Shown here: positions 50,681 to 59,854 of the stretch, in pieces
Layout: every line of letters begins with the position of its first letter
Position numbering within the stretch: the stretch's first letter is position 1
Origin: Schlegelella_A sp038318385
Lineage (GTDB): Bacteria; Pseudomonadota; Gammaproteobacteria; Burkholderiales; Burkholderiaceae_C
DNA length: 64,000 nucleotides
Direction of reading: 5' to 3'
NCBI GenBank assembly: GCA_038318385.1
Contig: JBBQCD010000016.1
Span: 6,073 to 70,072 of the forward strand
Notes under the pieces: model-generated
The model's database searches: none
Seen by the model: only the letters and a program-made list of their open reading frames with translations
What the model was told of the DNA's origin: nothing
Program-made: the position numbers and the translations under genes

Positions 50681-51481
50681 ATGGACGCGGACCGGCCTCA
50701 AGGCCCTGCATCACCGCTCGTCTTCATCACCGGCGCGTCGAGCGGCATCGGCCGGGCGCTTGCCGGGCGCTTCCACCGTGCTGGCTACCGCCTCGCGCTG
50801 GTGGCCCGGCGCGCGCCCGAGATCGAGTCCTGGCTGCGCGCCGCGGGCATCGACGCGGCCGGCGCGACGGTCTATCCCGCCGATGTCCGGGACGTCGATG
50901 CCATCGTCGGCGTCGGCCGGGCCTGCATCGCCGCTCAAGGCCTGCCGGACGTGGTCGTCGCCAACGCCGGGATCAGCATCGGCATGGACACGGCGGACTA
51001 CGCCGACCTCGAGGTCATGCGCGCCACCTACGAGACCAACACCCTCGGCATGGCGGCAACTTTCCATCCCTTCGTCGCGGCCATGCGCGAGCGCGGCTCC
51101 GGGACGCTGGTCGGAATCGCCAGTGTCGCCGCCATTCGCGGCCTGCCGGGACACGGCGCCTACGCTTCGAGCAAGGCCGCCGTGGTGAGCTACTGCGAGA
51201 GCCTGCGCGGCGAGCTGCGTCCGCACGGCGTGCGCGTGGTGACCATCCTGCCGGGCTACGTCGACACGCCGCTGACCCAGGGCAATCGCTACGCCATGCC
51301 GTTCCTGATGACCGCCGAGGCCTTCGCCGAGCACGCCTACGCGGCGATCGTCGCGGGTCGCCGCTATCGGGTGATTCCGTGGCAGATGGGCATCGTCGCC
51401 AAGCTGCTGCGCGGGCTGCCCGATCCGCTTTTCGACCGCTTGCTGGCGAAGCGCGCGCGCAAGCAGCGTCGGTCGACGTAG
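50681..51481 (+). CDS. Short-chain dehydrogenase/reductase
   Basis: A 266-residue classical SDR: the cofactor motif TGASSGIG (~16-23), NAGIS (~89-93), a Ser before the YASSK catalytic pair (~154-158), and PGYVDTPLT. Probably an NADPH-dependent oxidoreductase of lipid- or polyol-type substrate, unassigned. It lies 13 bases after lptC and is probably co-transcribed; an LPS-related role is only inferred from that. It ends just before a bidirectional terminator. Confidence 0.9.
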   Translation: MDADRPQGPASPLVFITGASSGIGRALAGRFHRAGYRLALVARRAPEIESWLRAAGIDAAGATVYPADVRDVDAIVGVGRACIAAQGLPDVVVANAGISIGMDTADYADLEVMRATYETNTLGMAATFHPFVAAMRERGSGTLVGIASVAAIRGLPGHGAYASSKAAVVSYCESLRGELRPHGVRVVTILPGYVDTPLTQGNRYAMPFLMTAEAFAEHAYAAIVAGRRYRVIPWQMGIVAKLLRGLPDPLFDRLLAKRARKQRRST

Positions 51482-51533
51482 CGCCTCTCCGGGCCCGCTC
51501 GCCGCGCGGTGCGACGATCCGCCCGGACGTGAA

Positions 51534-51564
51534 AAAGGCGATGGGCCTGTGCGCCATCGCCTTT
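51534..51564 (-). terminator. Intrinsic terminator of the RRM-protein gene (bidirectional)
   Basis: Perfect 11-bp stem AAAGGCGATGG / CCATCGCCTTT with a 9-base loop (51534-51544 and 51554-51564). Read on the minus strand it ends in CCTTTTTC, a proper T-run after the stem, so it terminates the gene at 51597-52034. On the plus strand the run is only TTT, a weaker stop for the SDR transcript. Confidence 0.85.
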
Positions 51565-51596
51565 GTCGGTACGGGCGCCTGCGCGCCCGGGGCTCC

Positions 51597-52034
51597 TCAG
51601 TAGCCGCCGCGGTTGCCGCCGCCGCCGCCGCCGGAACGGCCGCCACCGCCGCCGCCGTAGCCGCCACCGCCGCCGCTGCGACCACCGCCACCACCGCCGT
51701 AGCCGCCACCGCCGCCACCGCTGCCGAAGCCGCCGCCGCCACCACCGGCGCGACCACCGCCGCCACCGAAGCCACCCGGACGTTCTTCACGAGGACGGGC
51801 CTCGTTGACGACGATCGCGCGACCGTCGAGCGCCTGGCCATTCATGCCGTTGATGGCTGCCTGGGCTTCCGGATCTGAACCCATCTCGACGAAGCCGAAG
51901 CCCTTCGAGCGCCCCGTGTCCCTGTCCATCATGACCTTGGCCGACGAGACCGAACCGTACTGCGCGAAGGCCTGCTGGAGGTCATCGTCACGGATGTTGT
52001 ATGACAGGTTGCCGACGTAAAGTTTGTTGCCCAT
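51597..52034 (-). CDS. Glycine-rich RRM RNA-binding protein
   Basis: This 145-residue protein has one RNA recognition motif (~1-82) with RNP2 LYVGNL (~4-9) and RNP1 KGFGFVEM (~44-51). A Gly/Arg/Ser/Tyr-rich tail follows, of repeated GGGGG-RSGGG and GGYGGG units to the C-terminus. Bacterial RRM proteins of this type act as cold-responsive RNA-binding proteins or chaperones. The tail DNA is a long GCC/CCG-like repeat prone to slippage. The gene has an A/T-rich leader upstream and a strong terminator downstream, so it is monocistronic. Confidence 0.95.
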   Translation of the reverse strand: MGNKLYVGNLSYNIRDDDLQQAFAQYGSVSSAKVMMDRDTGRSKGFGFVEMGSDPEAQAAINGMNGQALDGRAIVVNEARPREERPGGFGGGGGRAGGGGGGFGSGGGGGGYGGGGGGRSGGGGGYGGGGGGRSGGGGGGNRGGY

Positions 52035-52140
52035 GCAGAGCCCCTTTCAATTTCTTAGCGACATCTGGAGCTTCTACCCGTCGTGAACCATTCAAGCGAA
52101 GGCGCTGCATCCATACCGAGACTAGGGAATATAAGTGAAT
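52035..52140 (-). promoter_or_regulatory. Leader and probable promoter of the RRM gene
   Basis: The ~195-base gap upstream of the RRM gene is the least G/C-rich stretch of the right half. On the minus strand TATATT (52128-52133) is a good -10; transcription would start near 52121 and give an ~87-base leader with a C/T-rich middle (complement of 52035-52110). A long leader would suit cold-shock-type control. No confident -35 hexamer. Confidence 0.4.
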
Positions 52141-52231
52141 TGCGCCAAAGTATGCATATGGGAAGCGAGGGGGTGTTGTTTTGGGGCAGCCGACCTGCGG
52201 GCCGATCCGGGGCGTCGGCCGGGGAGGGTTA

Positions 52232-53011
52232 ATGCCGTCCTCAATCCCGCGGATCGCCAGCCTGGTGCCGAGTGTGACCGAGCTGGTGTTCGCGCTCGGG
52301 CTGGGCCCGCGCCTCGTCGCCCGGACCGGTTTCTGCGTCCATCCCGCTGCCGGCGTCGCCCCGGTGCCGAAGGTCGGGGGCACCAAGGACGTCAACCTCG
52401 CCAAGCTGCGCCGCCTGGCGCCGACCCACGTCCTCGTCAATGTCGACGAGAACCGGCTGGAGACGGTCGAGGCGATCCGCGGCTGGAGAGAGCCTCCGGA
52501 AGTCGTCGTGACCCATCCGAACGATCCGGTCGACAACCTCGAACTCGTCGATCTGCTGGCCGGGGTCTTCGCCGCCGAGGCCGGCGTCGCCGTCCGAGCC
52601 GCCGGGCTGCGCGCGGATCTCCGCCGCGAACTCGACCTGACGCGTCCCGCCGGTCGACCGGTGCGTCGGGTGCTGTACCTGATCTGGCGGGAGCCCTGGA
52701 TGACGGTCGCCCGCGACACCTATCTGTCGCGGATGCTGGCGCGCGTCGGCTGGGAGACGTTGCCGGACGCCAGCGGTGGAATGAGCGGCGCGGCGCGCTA
52801 TCCCGTCGTGTCCGGCAACGAGCCCTGGCTCGGCGCGATCGAGAGGATCTTGCTGAGCTCGGAGCCTTACCGTTTCGATCCCGGCCACTTCGACGCAGCC
52901 CGGGCGTTGTGTCCGGCGGCCAGCGTGCAGCTGGTCGACGGCGAGCGTCTCAGCTGGTACGGATCGCGGGCGGTCGATGCCCTGCGCTACCTGCGCGAGC
53001 TGGCCGCCTGA
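52232..53011 (+). CDS. BtuF-like periplasmic-binding-fold protein without signal peptide
   Basis: A 259-residue protein of the helical-backbone metal-receptor (BtuF/FhuD) superfamily. It has IASLVPSVTELVFALGLGPR, then RTGFCVHPAAGV, VGGTKDVNLAKLRRLAPTHV and YLIWREPWMTVARDTYLSRM. Start ATG 52232 with GGGGAGGG before it. The product begins directly with the first fold strand, so it should be cytoplasmic, unlike transport binding proteins. Such signal-less cobalamin-binding-like proteins occur alone in many proteobacteria; their role is unclear. No cobalamin riboswitch or BtuCD genes are nearby. Confidence 0.85.
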   Translation: MPSSIPRIASLVPSVTELVFALGLGPRLVARTGFCVHPAAGVAPVPKVGGTKDVNLAKLRRLAPTHVLVNVDENRLETVEAIRGWREPPEVVVTHPNDPVDNLELVDLLAGVFAAEAGVAVRAAGLRADLRRELDLTRPAGRPVRRVLYLIWREPWMTVARDTYLSRMLARVGWETLPDASGGMSGAARYPVVSGNEPWLGAIERILLSSEPYRFDPGHFDAARALCPAASVQLVDGERLSWYGSRAVDALRYLRELAA

Positions 53012-53146
53012 GAAGCCGACGAGCTCGCTGGAGCATCGATTGGGTCCGACCATCTGCGACATGAACGAGCCGTTGGTGTCGCCGTGCTTGGACGCGTCGA
53101 GGTGCTGTCCTGTCGGTGCTGGCTTCGGACCCGGCGACAATGCCGC

Positions 53147-53785
53147 ATGGAGATCTACAAGCCGCTGATCGCGCTCCTGGCCATCGTCAATCCGATCGGC
53201 GTGCTGCCGTTCTTCATCCACTTCACCAGCGGCTTCTCGCGCCAGCAGCGGCGCCGCACGATCCGGGTCGCCGCCACCGGAGCGTTTCTCGTCATCTCGA
53301 TCAGCGCGCTCGCGGGGCTGCGGATCATCGAGTTCTTCGGCATCTCGCTCGCCTCGTTCCAGGTCGGCGGCGGCATGCTGCTGCTGATCTCGTCGTTGCA
53401 GATGCTCCATGCCGAGCCGGCCGAAAGCCGCAAGGCGGACCTGACGGAAGGCGACGACAAGGTCGACGCTGGCGACAGCATCGCCGTCGTGCCGCTGACC
53501 ATTCCGCTGCTGACCGGCCCGGCGACGATCTCGACGATGGTGATCTACGCCGAGAAGACCCGCCACTGGTGGGAACTCGCCATCCTGGTCGCCTACGGCG
53601 TCGTCATCGGCCTGTCGGTCTGGGTGGCGTTCAGCCTGTCGGGACGGATCGCCCGCGCGATCGGCAAGACCGGCATCAACGTGATGACCCGGCTGATGGG
53701 CCTGCTGCTCGCGGCGCTGGCCGTCGAGGTGATGTCCGAAGGCCTGGTCAAGCTCTTCCCCGGCCTCGTCGGCGGCGTTCGCTAG
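53147..53785 (+). CDS. MarC-family integral membrane protein
   Basis: A 212-residue inner-membrane protein of the MarC/YchE family, with about six helices. It starts at the ATG at 53147, giving the conserved opening IALLAIVNPIGVLPFF. Further family segments are FQVGGGMLLLISSLQML and IAVVPLTIPLLTGPATISTM. Its function is unknown; the old multiple-resistance name is not supported. It lies 14 bases before the GMC oxidoreductase gene and may be co-transcribed. Confidence 0.92.
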   Translation: MEIYKPLIALLAIVNPIGVLPFFIHFTSGFSRQQRRRTIRVAATGAFLVISISALAGLRIIEFFGISLASFQVGGGMLLLISSLQMLHAEPAESRKADLTEGDDKVDAGDSIAVVPLTIPLLTGPATISTMVIYAEKTRHWWELAILVAYGVVIGLSVWVAFSLSGRIARAIGKTGINVMTRLMGLLLAALAVEVMSEGLVKLFPGLVGGVR

Positions 53786-53798
53786 GACAGGCCTGGCC

Positions 53799-55496
53799 AT
53801 GCAGACCGCACCTTACGACTACATCGTCTGCGGCGCCGGCACCGCCGGCTGCCTGCTCGCCAACCGCCTCAGCGCCGACGGCCAGCATCGCGTGCTGCTG
53901 ATCGAGGCGGGCGGCAACGACGACTACGTCTGGGTGCACATCCCGGTCGGCTACCTCTACTGCATCGGCAACCCGCGCACCGACTGGCTGTTCCAGACCG
54001 AGGCCGATCCGGGCCTCAACGGGCGGACGCTGCGCTATCCGCGCGGCAAGGTGCTGGGCGGCTGCAGCAGCATCAACGGCATGATCTACATGCGCGGCCA
54101 GGCGCGCGACTACGACGGTTGGGGCCGCGGCGACGGCTTCGGTGCCAACGCCGGCTGGAGCTGGGACGAGTGCCTGCCGTACTTCCTGCGCCACGAGGAC
54201 TTCCACCGCGGTGCGGACGCGTTCCACGCCGCCCCGGGATTCGATCCCACCGGCAAGCGCGCCGGCGGCGAATGGCGGGTCGAGAAGCAGCGGCTGCGCT
54301 GGGACATCCTCGACGCCTTCGCGACGGCGGCGACGCAGGTCGGCATCCCGGCGACCGCCGACTTCAACCGCGGCGACAACGAGGGCGTCGGCTACTTCGA
54401 CGTCAACCAGCGCAGCGGCGTCCGCTGGAACGCCACCAAGGCCTTCCTGCGGCCGGCCGAGCGGCGCCCGAATCTGCAGGTCTGGACGGGTGCGCACATC
54501 TCGCGCCTGCTCCTCGACGGGCAGGGCAGCGGCGGCGGTGGCGAGGGCCCGCTGCGCGCGGTCGGGGTCGAGGTGATCCAGGCCGGCAGCGGCGGGCGCA
54601 TCGTGGCACGGGTGCGAGCGGGCGGCGAGGTCATCCTGGCCGCCGGCGCGATCGGCACGCCGCAGCTGCTGCAGCTCTCCGGCATCGGCCCGGCGGAACT
54701 GCTTCGCACGCACGGTGTGGCCGTGGCGCACGAACTGCCCGGCGTCGGCGCCAACCTTCAGGATCACCTGCAGATCCGCGCGGTCTACGCCGTCGACGGC
54801 GTCCGCACGCTGAACACGATGGCCGGCTCGCTCTGGGGCAAGGCCCGCATCGGCCTCGAGTACGCGACCCGACGCAGCGGCCCGATGAGCATGGCGCCGT
54901 CGCAGCTCGGTGCGTTCGCCCGCAGCGATGCAGGGCGCGACCATCCGAATCTCGAATACCACGTGCAGCCGCTGTCGCTGGATGCGTTCGGCGAGCCGCT
55001 GCATCGCTACAACGCCTTCACGGCGAGCGTCTGCAACCTCAATCCGACAAGTCGCGGCAGCGTCGCCATCCGTTCGCCTCACCACGACGCCGCGCCGGTG
55101 ATCGCACCGCGCTACCTGCGCACGGATGAAGACCGGCACGTCGCCGCGGAAGGTCTGCGGCTGACCCGCCGCATCGTCGCCCAGCCGGCACTCGAGCGCT
55201 ACCGCCCGCGCGAGGTCAAGCCCGGCGTCGAGTTCCAGAGCGACGCCGAACTCGCCAAGCTCGCCGGCGACATCGGCACGACCATCTTCCACCCCGTCGG
55301 CACCGCGAAGATGGGTCCCGCGGCCGATCCCGCCGCGGTGGTCGATGCGCGCTTGCGCGTGCACGGCGTCGGCGGGTTGCGGGTCGTCGATGCGAGCGTG
55401 ATGCCGACGATCACCAGCGGCAACACCAACGCGCCGACGCTGATGATCGCCGAGCGCGGCGCCGATTGGATCCTGGCCGACAGCCGGCCGGCGTGA
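53799..55496 (+). CDS. GMC-family FAD-dependent oxidoreductase (choline/alcohol dehydrogenase-like)
   Basis: A 565-residue flavoprotein. It has an FAD-binding motif YIVCGAGTAGCLLANRLS (~6-23), a GMC signature around GKVLGGCSSINGMIYMRGQ (~85-103), a second signature GAIGTPQLLQLSGIGP (~285), and a C-terminal HPVGTAKMG, whose His is catalytic, with NTNAPTLMIAER. It resembles BetA and long-chain alcohol dehydrogenases; the substrate is not determinable. Tail-to-tail with the sigma factor gene. Confidence 0.92.
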   Translation: MQTAPYDYIVCGAGTAGCLLANRLSADGQHRVLLIEAGGNDDYVWVHIPVGYLYCIGNPRTDWLFQTEADPGLNGRTLRYPRGKVLGGCSSINGMIYMRGQARDYDGWGRGDGFGANAGWSWDECLPYFLRHEDFHRGADAFHAAPGFDPTGKRAGGEWRVEKQRLRWDILDAFATAATQVGIPATADFNRGDNEGVGYFDVNQRSGVRWNATKAFLRPAERRPNLQVWTGAHISRLLLDGQGSGGGGEGPLRAVGVEVIQAGSGGRIVARVRAGGEVILAAGAIGTPQLLQLSGIGPAELLRTHGVAVAHELPGVGANLQDHLQIRAVYAVDGVRTLNTMAGSLWGKARIGLEYATRRSGPMSMAPSQLGAFARSDAGRDHPNLEYHVQPLSLDAFGEPLHRYNAFTASVCNLNPTSRGSVAIRSPHHDAAPVIAPRYLRTDEDRHVAAEGLRLTRRIVAQPALERYRPREVKPGVEFQSDAELAKLAGDIGTTIFHPVGTAKMGPAADPAAVVDARLRVHGVGGLRVVDASVMPTITSGNTNAPTLMIAERGADWILADSRPA

Positions 55497-55505
55497 CAGG
55501 GGCAC

Positions 55506-56063
55506 TCAGGACAGGAGCTGCTTGCGGGCGCGGTGCATGCGCACGAAGAGGTTGTCGGCGCTGATGCCGAGCGTGGCGCAGACTGTCGCGGTCGGCTGCT
55601 CGTCGATCAGGCGCAACCGGACCGCGTCGCGCAGACCCCGAGGCAGCGTCTCGATGCGCGCCAGGGTCTGAGCGAGCCGCTCGCGCTGCTCGGCGATGTC
55701 GCCAGGCCCGGGCTGCGGACACTCGATGGCCGGTCCGCCCTGTTCGTCGACGGCGTCGTCGATCGGCGCGTAGCGCGCCTGGCGCCGCACCGTGTCGACG
55801 ATCTTGTGCTTGAGCACGGCCGTCAGCCAGGAGCGCAGAGCGGCCCGACCGGCGAAGGTGGCGCGCCCGGACAGCACCGCCTCGAAGACGTCGTGCACCG
55901 CGTCCTCGGCGAGGACGGGGTCGCGCAGGCGTCGTCGGGCGAAGCGCACGAGATAGGCACGGTGCGAGATCAACTCGGCCCATGCGGTATCGCTGGCGGC
56001 GCCGGGGCGGGCGGCGAGGGCCAGGCGGGCGGCGGCGGTCGTGAGGTCGGGGTTCGGATTCAT
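55506..56063 (-). CDS. ECF-type RNA polymerase sigma factor
   Basis: A 185-residue sigma-70-family factor with region 2 (~25-95; RAYLVRFARRRLRDPVLAED AVHDVFEAVLSG, ALRSWLTAVLKHKIVDTVRR) and region 4 (~130-180; LPRGLRDAVRLRLIDEQPTA and TVCATLGISADNLFVRMHRA). No sigma region 3. ECF factors are usually held by an anti-sigma gene just downstream; here the downstream neighbour is the convergent GMC gene, ten bases away, so no anti-sigma is adjacent. It is divergent from the two-component pair, with 102 bases between. Confidence 0.9.
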   Translation of the reverse strand: MNPNPDLTTAAARLALAARPGAASDTAWAELISHRAYLVRFARRRLRDPVLAEDAVHDVFEAVLSGRATFAGRAALRSWLTAVLKHKIVDTVRRQARYAPIDDAVDEQGGPAIECPQPGPGDIAEQRERLAQTLARIETLPRGLRDAVRLRLIDEQPTATVCATLGISADNLFVRMHRARKQLLS

Positions 56064-56165
56064 GCGCTCGACTCTGCGGCGGCGATCTCGCGCCAGCCTC
56101 GCGAATCCTCACGCCAGCATCACATTTGCGTAAGAAGCGCGGACCCGGGCGCGACAATTCGCCCC

Positions 56166-56891
<726 letters not shown>

Positions 56892-56916
56892 TGGGCGGCC
56901 AGGTGCCGGGGCTGCG

Positions 56917-58440
56917 TTGAGCGTCCGCCTCAAGCTCGCGCTGACGATCTTCGCGACGGGCCTGGCCACGGCGCTGCTGGTCATCGCGACGGTGCTGTAC
57001 GCGTACCAGCGCTTCGACCGGGAGATGACGTTCCAGCGCGCCAGCTCCTTCCTGATGCGCGTCACGATGACCTACGACGACGTCCTCGAGCTGCGGCGGC
57101 GTCGACCGGAGGAGTTCGACGCCTGGCTGCGCAACCTCGTCCTGTACGAACCCGATACCCAGCTCTATGTCCTCGACGCCGCGGGCGTCGTCCTGGCCAG
57201 CACCGGCAAGGTCCGTCTCGCGCCCGGTTTCAAGGTCGCCCTCGGTCCCGTGATGGCCGCCATGCAGGCGGCCAAGGAGAACCCCGGACGCACGCCGTTC
57301 GTCATGGGCGACGATCCCGAGCGCATGGACGCGAACGCGGTCGTCGCGGCCGAGCCGCTGCGCGCCGGCGGCGGCGCGACCGCCGGTTACCTCTACCTCG
57401 TCGCCCACCGCGACAGCGTCGGCGGCTCGCGCTGGGAGGCGTTGCGCAGCAGTTTCGCGCTGCCGTCGCTCGCCCTGATCGGCCTGATCGTCGCCCTGAC
57501 GACCTTGCTCGCGGCGCTGGTCATCGCCTCGGTGACGCGGCCGCTGCGGCGCCTGACCGATGCAGTCGCGTCGCTGTCGCGCAGCGGCCTGGAGGAATCG
57601 ACGGCCAGCGCAACCCGTAGCTTGTTGCCCCCGCCGACACGCGACGAGTTCGGGCAGCTCACCGCGGCTTTCGAGATGATGCTCGCGACACTGCGCCGCC
57701 AATGGGGTGCCTTGCGGCGGCTCGACCATTTCCGGCGCGAAGGCATCAGCAACCTGTCCCACGACCTGCGCTCGCCGCTGACCGCGACGGCCGCTTGCCT
57801 GGAGACGCTCGAGCAGCGCTGGGCCGCCGACGCGGCGCGCGCCGACGACAGCCGCCTGCTCGAGGTGGCGCTGCGCAACACCCGCAACGCGGCGCGCCTG
57901 GTGCAGTCGCTCGGCGACCTGGCCCAGCTCGACGAGCCCGAGTTCAGCCTGCGCGCGGTGGGCGTCGACGTCGGCGAGTTGCTCGACGACATCCGCGTGC
58001 GCTTCGCGGCGCGCGCGGCACAGGGCGGGGTCGCGCTGCGATGCATCCACGCCGAGGAGGGTGCCGCCGCGTACGCTGCGGTCGATGTCGAGTTGTTCGA
58101 GCGTGCGATCGCCAACCTGATCGACAACGCCCTGAAGTTCTGCCCGCGCGGCGCCCTCATCACCCTAGCGGCGACTCGGGTGGGTGATGTCGTCGAGGTG
58201 CGGGTGGAGGACGATGGCCCGGGCATCGCCGCGTCCGACCTGCCCCATCTCTTCGATCGCTACTTCCGCAGCCGCCAGAACGTTGCTCCGGCGACCGGCG
58301 AAGGCGGCAAGGGGCTGGGTCTGGCCATCGTCAAGCGGATCATGGAGCTCCACGGCGGCGAGGTCATGGTGACGAGCGGACCGGGACCCGGAACGCGGGT
58401 CACGCTGACCTTGCCGGCGGTTGCCCTCCGAGGCTCCTGA
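56917..58440 (+). CDS. Sensor histidine kinase
   Basis: A 507-residue membrane kinase: helix 1 (~7-28), a periplasmic domain (~30-180), helix 2 (~185-208), HAMP, then HisKA with SHDLRSPLTATAACLE (His ~286). The HATPase domain has NLIDNALKFCP (N box), DDGPGIAASD (G1), and GKGLGLAIVKRIMELHGG (G2). It starts with TTG at 56917. It is the partner of the upstream OmpR-type regulator. Signal unknown. Confidence 0.94.
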   Translation: MSVRLKLALTIFATGLATALLVIATVLYAYQRFDREMTFQRASSFLMRVTMTYDDVLELRRRRPEEFDAWLRNLVLYEPDTQLYVLDAAGVVLASTGKVRLAPGFKVALGPVMAAMQAAKENPGRTPFVMGDDPERMDANAVVAAEPLRAGGGATAGYLYLVAHRDSVGGSRWEALRSSFALPSLALIGLIVALTTLLAALVIASVTRPLRRLTDAVASLSRSGLEESTASATRSLLPPPTRDEFGQLTAAFEMMLATLRRQWGALRRLDHFRREGISNLSHDLRSPLTATAACLETLEQRWAADAARADDSRLLEVALRNTRNAARLVQSLGDLAQLDEPEFSLRAVGVDVGELLDDIRVRFAARAAQGGVALRCIHAEEGAAAYAAVDVELFERAIANLIDNALKFCPRGALITLAATRVGDVVEVRVEDDGPGIAASDLPHLFDRYFRSRQNVAPATGEGGKGLGLAIVKRIMELHGGEVMVTSGPGPGTRVTLTLPAVALRGS

Positions 58441-58511
58441 TCGCGCCGTGCCTCTTGCGCCGCACTCGCACCGGCCGGGAAATCCCTCATGCCGTGCACG
58501 GCGGCGCTGCC

Positions 58512-58662
58512 TAGAGTAGCGCCCACTCGCGGCAGCACCGACACGGTGCGTCGCCGGCAGGGTGAGAGGAGACCAAAGGGTGCGTCGCCAGTCGGCGACC
58601 CTCGCGGGCCGCTGCGGCCCGTGCCAACAGGAAGGGGCGCCCGGGAGACTCGGCGCCCTTTT
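58512..58662 (+). ncRNA. Candidate small structured RNA ending in an intrinsic terminator
   Basis: The 381-base gap between the kinase and HDOD genes has no convincing gene. It holds TAGAGT (58512-58517, -10-like) followed by four hairpins: GCACCG-aca-CGGTGC (58535-58549), GTCGCC-agtc-GGCGAC (58584-58599), CGGGCC-gctgc-GGCCCG (58605-58621), and GGGCGCC-(10)-GGCGCCC (58635-58658). The last is followed by TTTT, an intrinsic terminator. GGA motifs lie in single-stranded parts (GAGGAGACC, CAGGAAGG), of the kind bound by CsrA/RsmA proteins. An RNA of about 140 nucleotides is predicted. It is either an sRNA or a premature-termination leader of the HDOD gene. I do not recognise a named family. Confidence 0.4.
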
Positions 58663-58821
58663 CATTGGCGGTGCGCCGGATCGGGCCGCTGCGTTCTGCC
58701 CGGATCGCTCCCAAGGGACGAGGTGCCATGCCGCTTGGCGGAGCCTCGCCCGTGCCTGCTGCCGGTCGCGTGCTACAGGCCGCCGCAGCCGTGCCGATAA
58801 CGCCCTGAGGGCCCGCACTCC

Positions 58822-59673
58822 ATGCGTGCCGACACGCGGAAGACTGACATGGGCAAGGACTCCCGACTGCTGTTGCTCGACATCGACATTCCGGCGCAAC
58901 CGGATGGCCTGGTCAAGCTCTCGTTGCTGCTCGCCGAGGACGAGGTCGACCTCAAGGCGATCAGCCTCCTGATCAGCTCCGACATGGCGCTGGCGGCCTC
59001 GGTACTGAAGGCGGTCAACTCGGCGCGCTACGGTCTTCGTGGCCGGGTCCAGAGCGTGCAGCAGGCCATCACCTACCTCGGCACCCGCGAGGTCGCAGCC
59101 GTGACCTTCGAACTCGGCCTGCGCGCGGTGTTCCCCGCGGCCCCCGAGCTCGAGCCCATGTGGGAGCGGGCCAGCGTCCGGGGGCTGCTGATGGGGCGCA
59201 TCGGCCAGGCGCTGAACGTCGACCCGTGGGCGGCCCATTCCGCCGGTCTTTTCGAGGAGTGCGGCAAGGCCGTAATGTTCCGCCATGCAAGCGACCGCTA
59301 TCGGCCGCTGCTCGCGCAAGCCTCGACCGACGAGGAGTTGCTGATGCTCGAGCATGCCGAGTTCGGCGTCAGTCACGACACCCTCGGCGCCGCCCTGTGC
59401 GAAAGCTGGGGAGTGGCCGGGCCGGCCGCCGACTGCGTGCGCTTCCATGTCATCGTCAACACGACGCTCGAGCTGCCGATGCAGATCCCCAGGCGCTCGA
59501 TCTGCGCGCTGTCGGCGCTCGCCCATGCCCTGATGACCGATCCCGATACCGTCGACGATGTCGCGCGCAAGGTGGCGCCGCAGGCCGGACTCGACGCCTT
59601 GCTGGTGCAGCGGGCGACCCGCCGCGTCCAGGAGCAGATCGAGACCGCCGTGGAGCGTCACGAGACGCAGTAG
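58822..59673 (+). CDS. HDOD-domain protein
   Basis: A 283-residue protein (ATG 58822; a second ATG at 58849 is possible) with an HDOD domain (~20-215; LISSDMALAASVLKAVNSAR, VQSVQQAITYLGTREVAAVT, AGLFEECGKAVM and LEHAEFGVSHDTLGAALCESW). HDOD is the HD-GYP-like fold without the catalytic His-Asp pair; these proteins act in signalling, often in motility or stress. No other domain. The upstream 160 bases include a terminator-type hairpin, so expression may depend on read-through or on a separate promoter. Confidence 0.87.
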   Translation: MRADTRKTDMGKDSRLLLLDIDIPAQPDGLVKLSLLLAEDEVDLKAISLLISSDMALAASVLKAVNSARYGLRGRVQSVQQAITYLGTREVAAVTFELGLRAVFPAAPELEPMWERASVRGLLMGRIGQALNVDPWAAHSAGLFEECGKAVMFRHASDRYRPLLAQASTDEELLMLEHAEFGVSHDTLGAALCESWGVAGPAADCVRFHVIVNTTLELPMQIPRRSICALSALAHALMTDPDTVDDVARKVAPQAGLDALLVQRATRRVQEQIETAVERHETQ

Positions 59674-59816
59674 TCGCGCGCGCGGCTTCACGGTGAGCGG
59701 CGATGGAGCGCGTCGAAAGGCCGATGCGCAACGCTGCGATGCAGCAAGCGCGATGGCTGCGGCAGCCGGGGTTCGCACTCTTGGCGACCGCGCGCCGATG
59801 CAATAACGTGGCTTCG

Positions 59817-59835
59817 GGCGGACCGTCGGTCCGCC
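59817..59835 (+). other. Hairpin just before the acyl-CoA synthetase gene
   Basis: A perfect 8-bp stem GGCGGACC-gtc-GGTCCGCC with a 3-base loop, ending 19 bases before the ATG and followed by GCCTTTCGAGGAG. It could be a weak terminator, a transcript-stabilising element or a translation-control hairpin. It also leaves the ribosome site GAGGAG just outside the stem. Confidence 0.45.
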
Positions 59836-59854
59836 GCCTTTCGAGGAGCCTCGC

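Noticed and set aside
51597..51780. GCC/CCG tandem tract as a non-coding repeat array
   Set aside because: It is explained by the glycine-rich tail of the RRM protein on the minus strand.
52035..52231. Cobalamin riboswitch before the BtuF-like gene
   Set aside because: No B12-box-like sequence or matching secondary structure was seen; the region is better explained as the leader of the divergent RRM gene.
53748..55505. 585-residue minus-strand frame over the GMC oxidoreductase gene
   Set aside because: Antisense to a gene with clear FAD and GMC signatures; no motif of its own.
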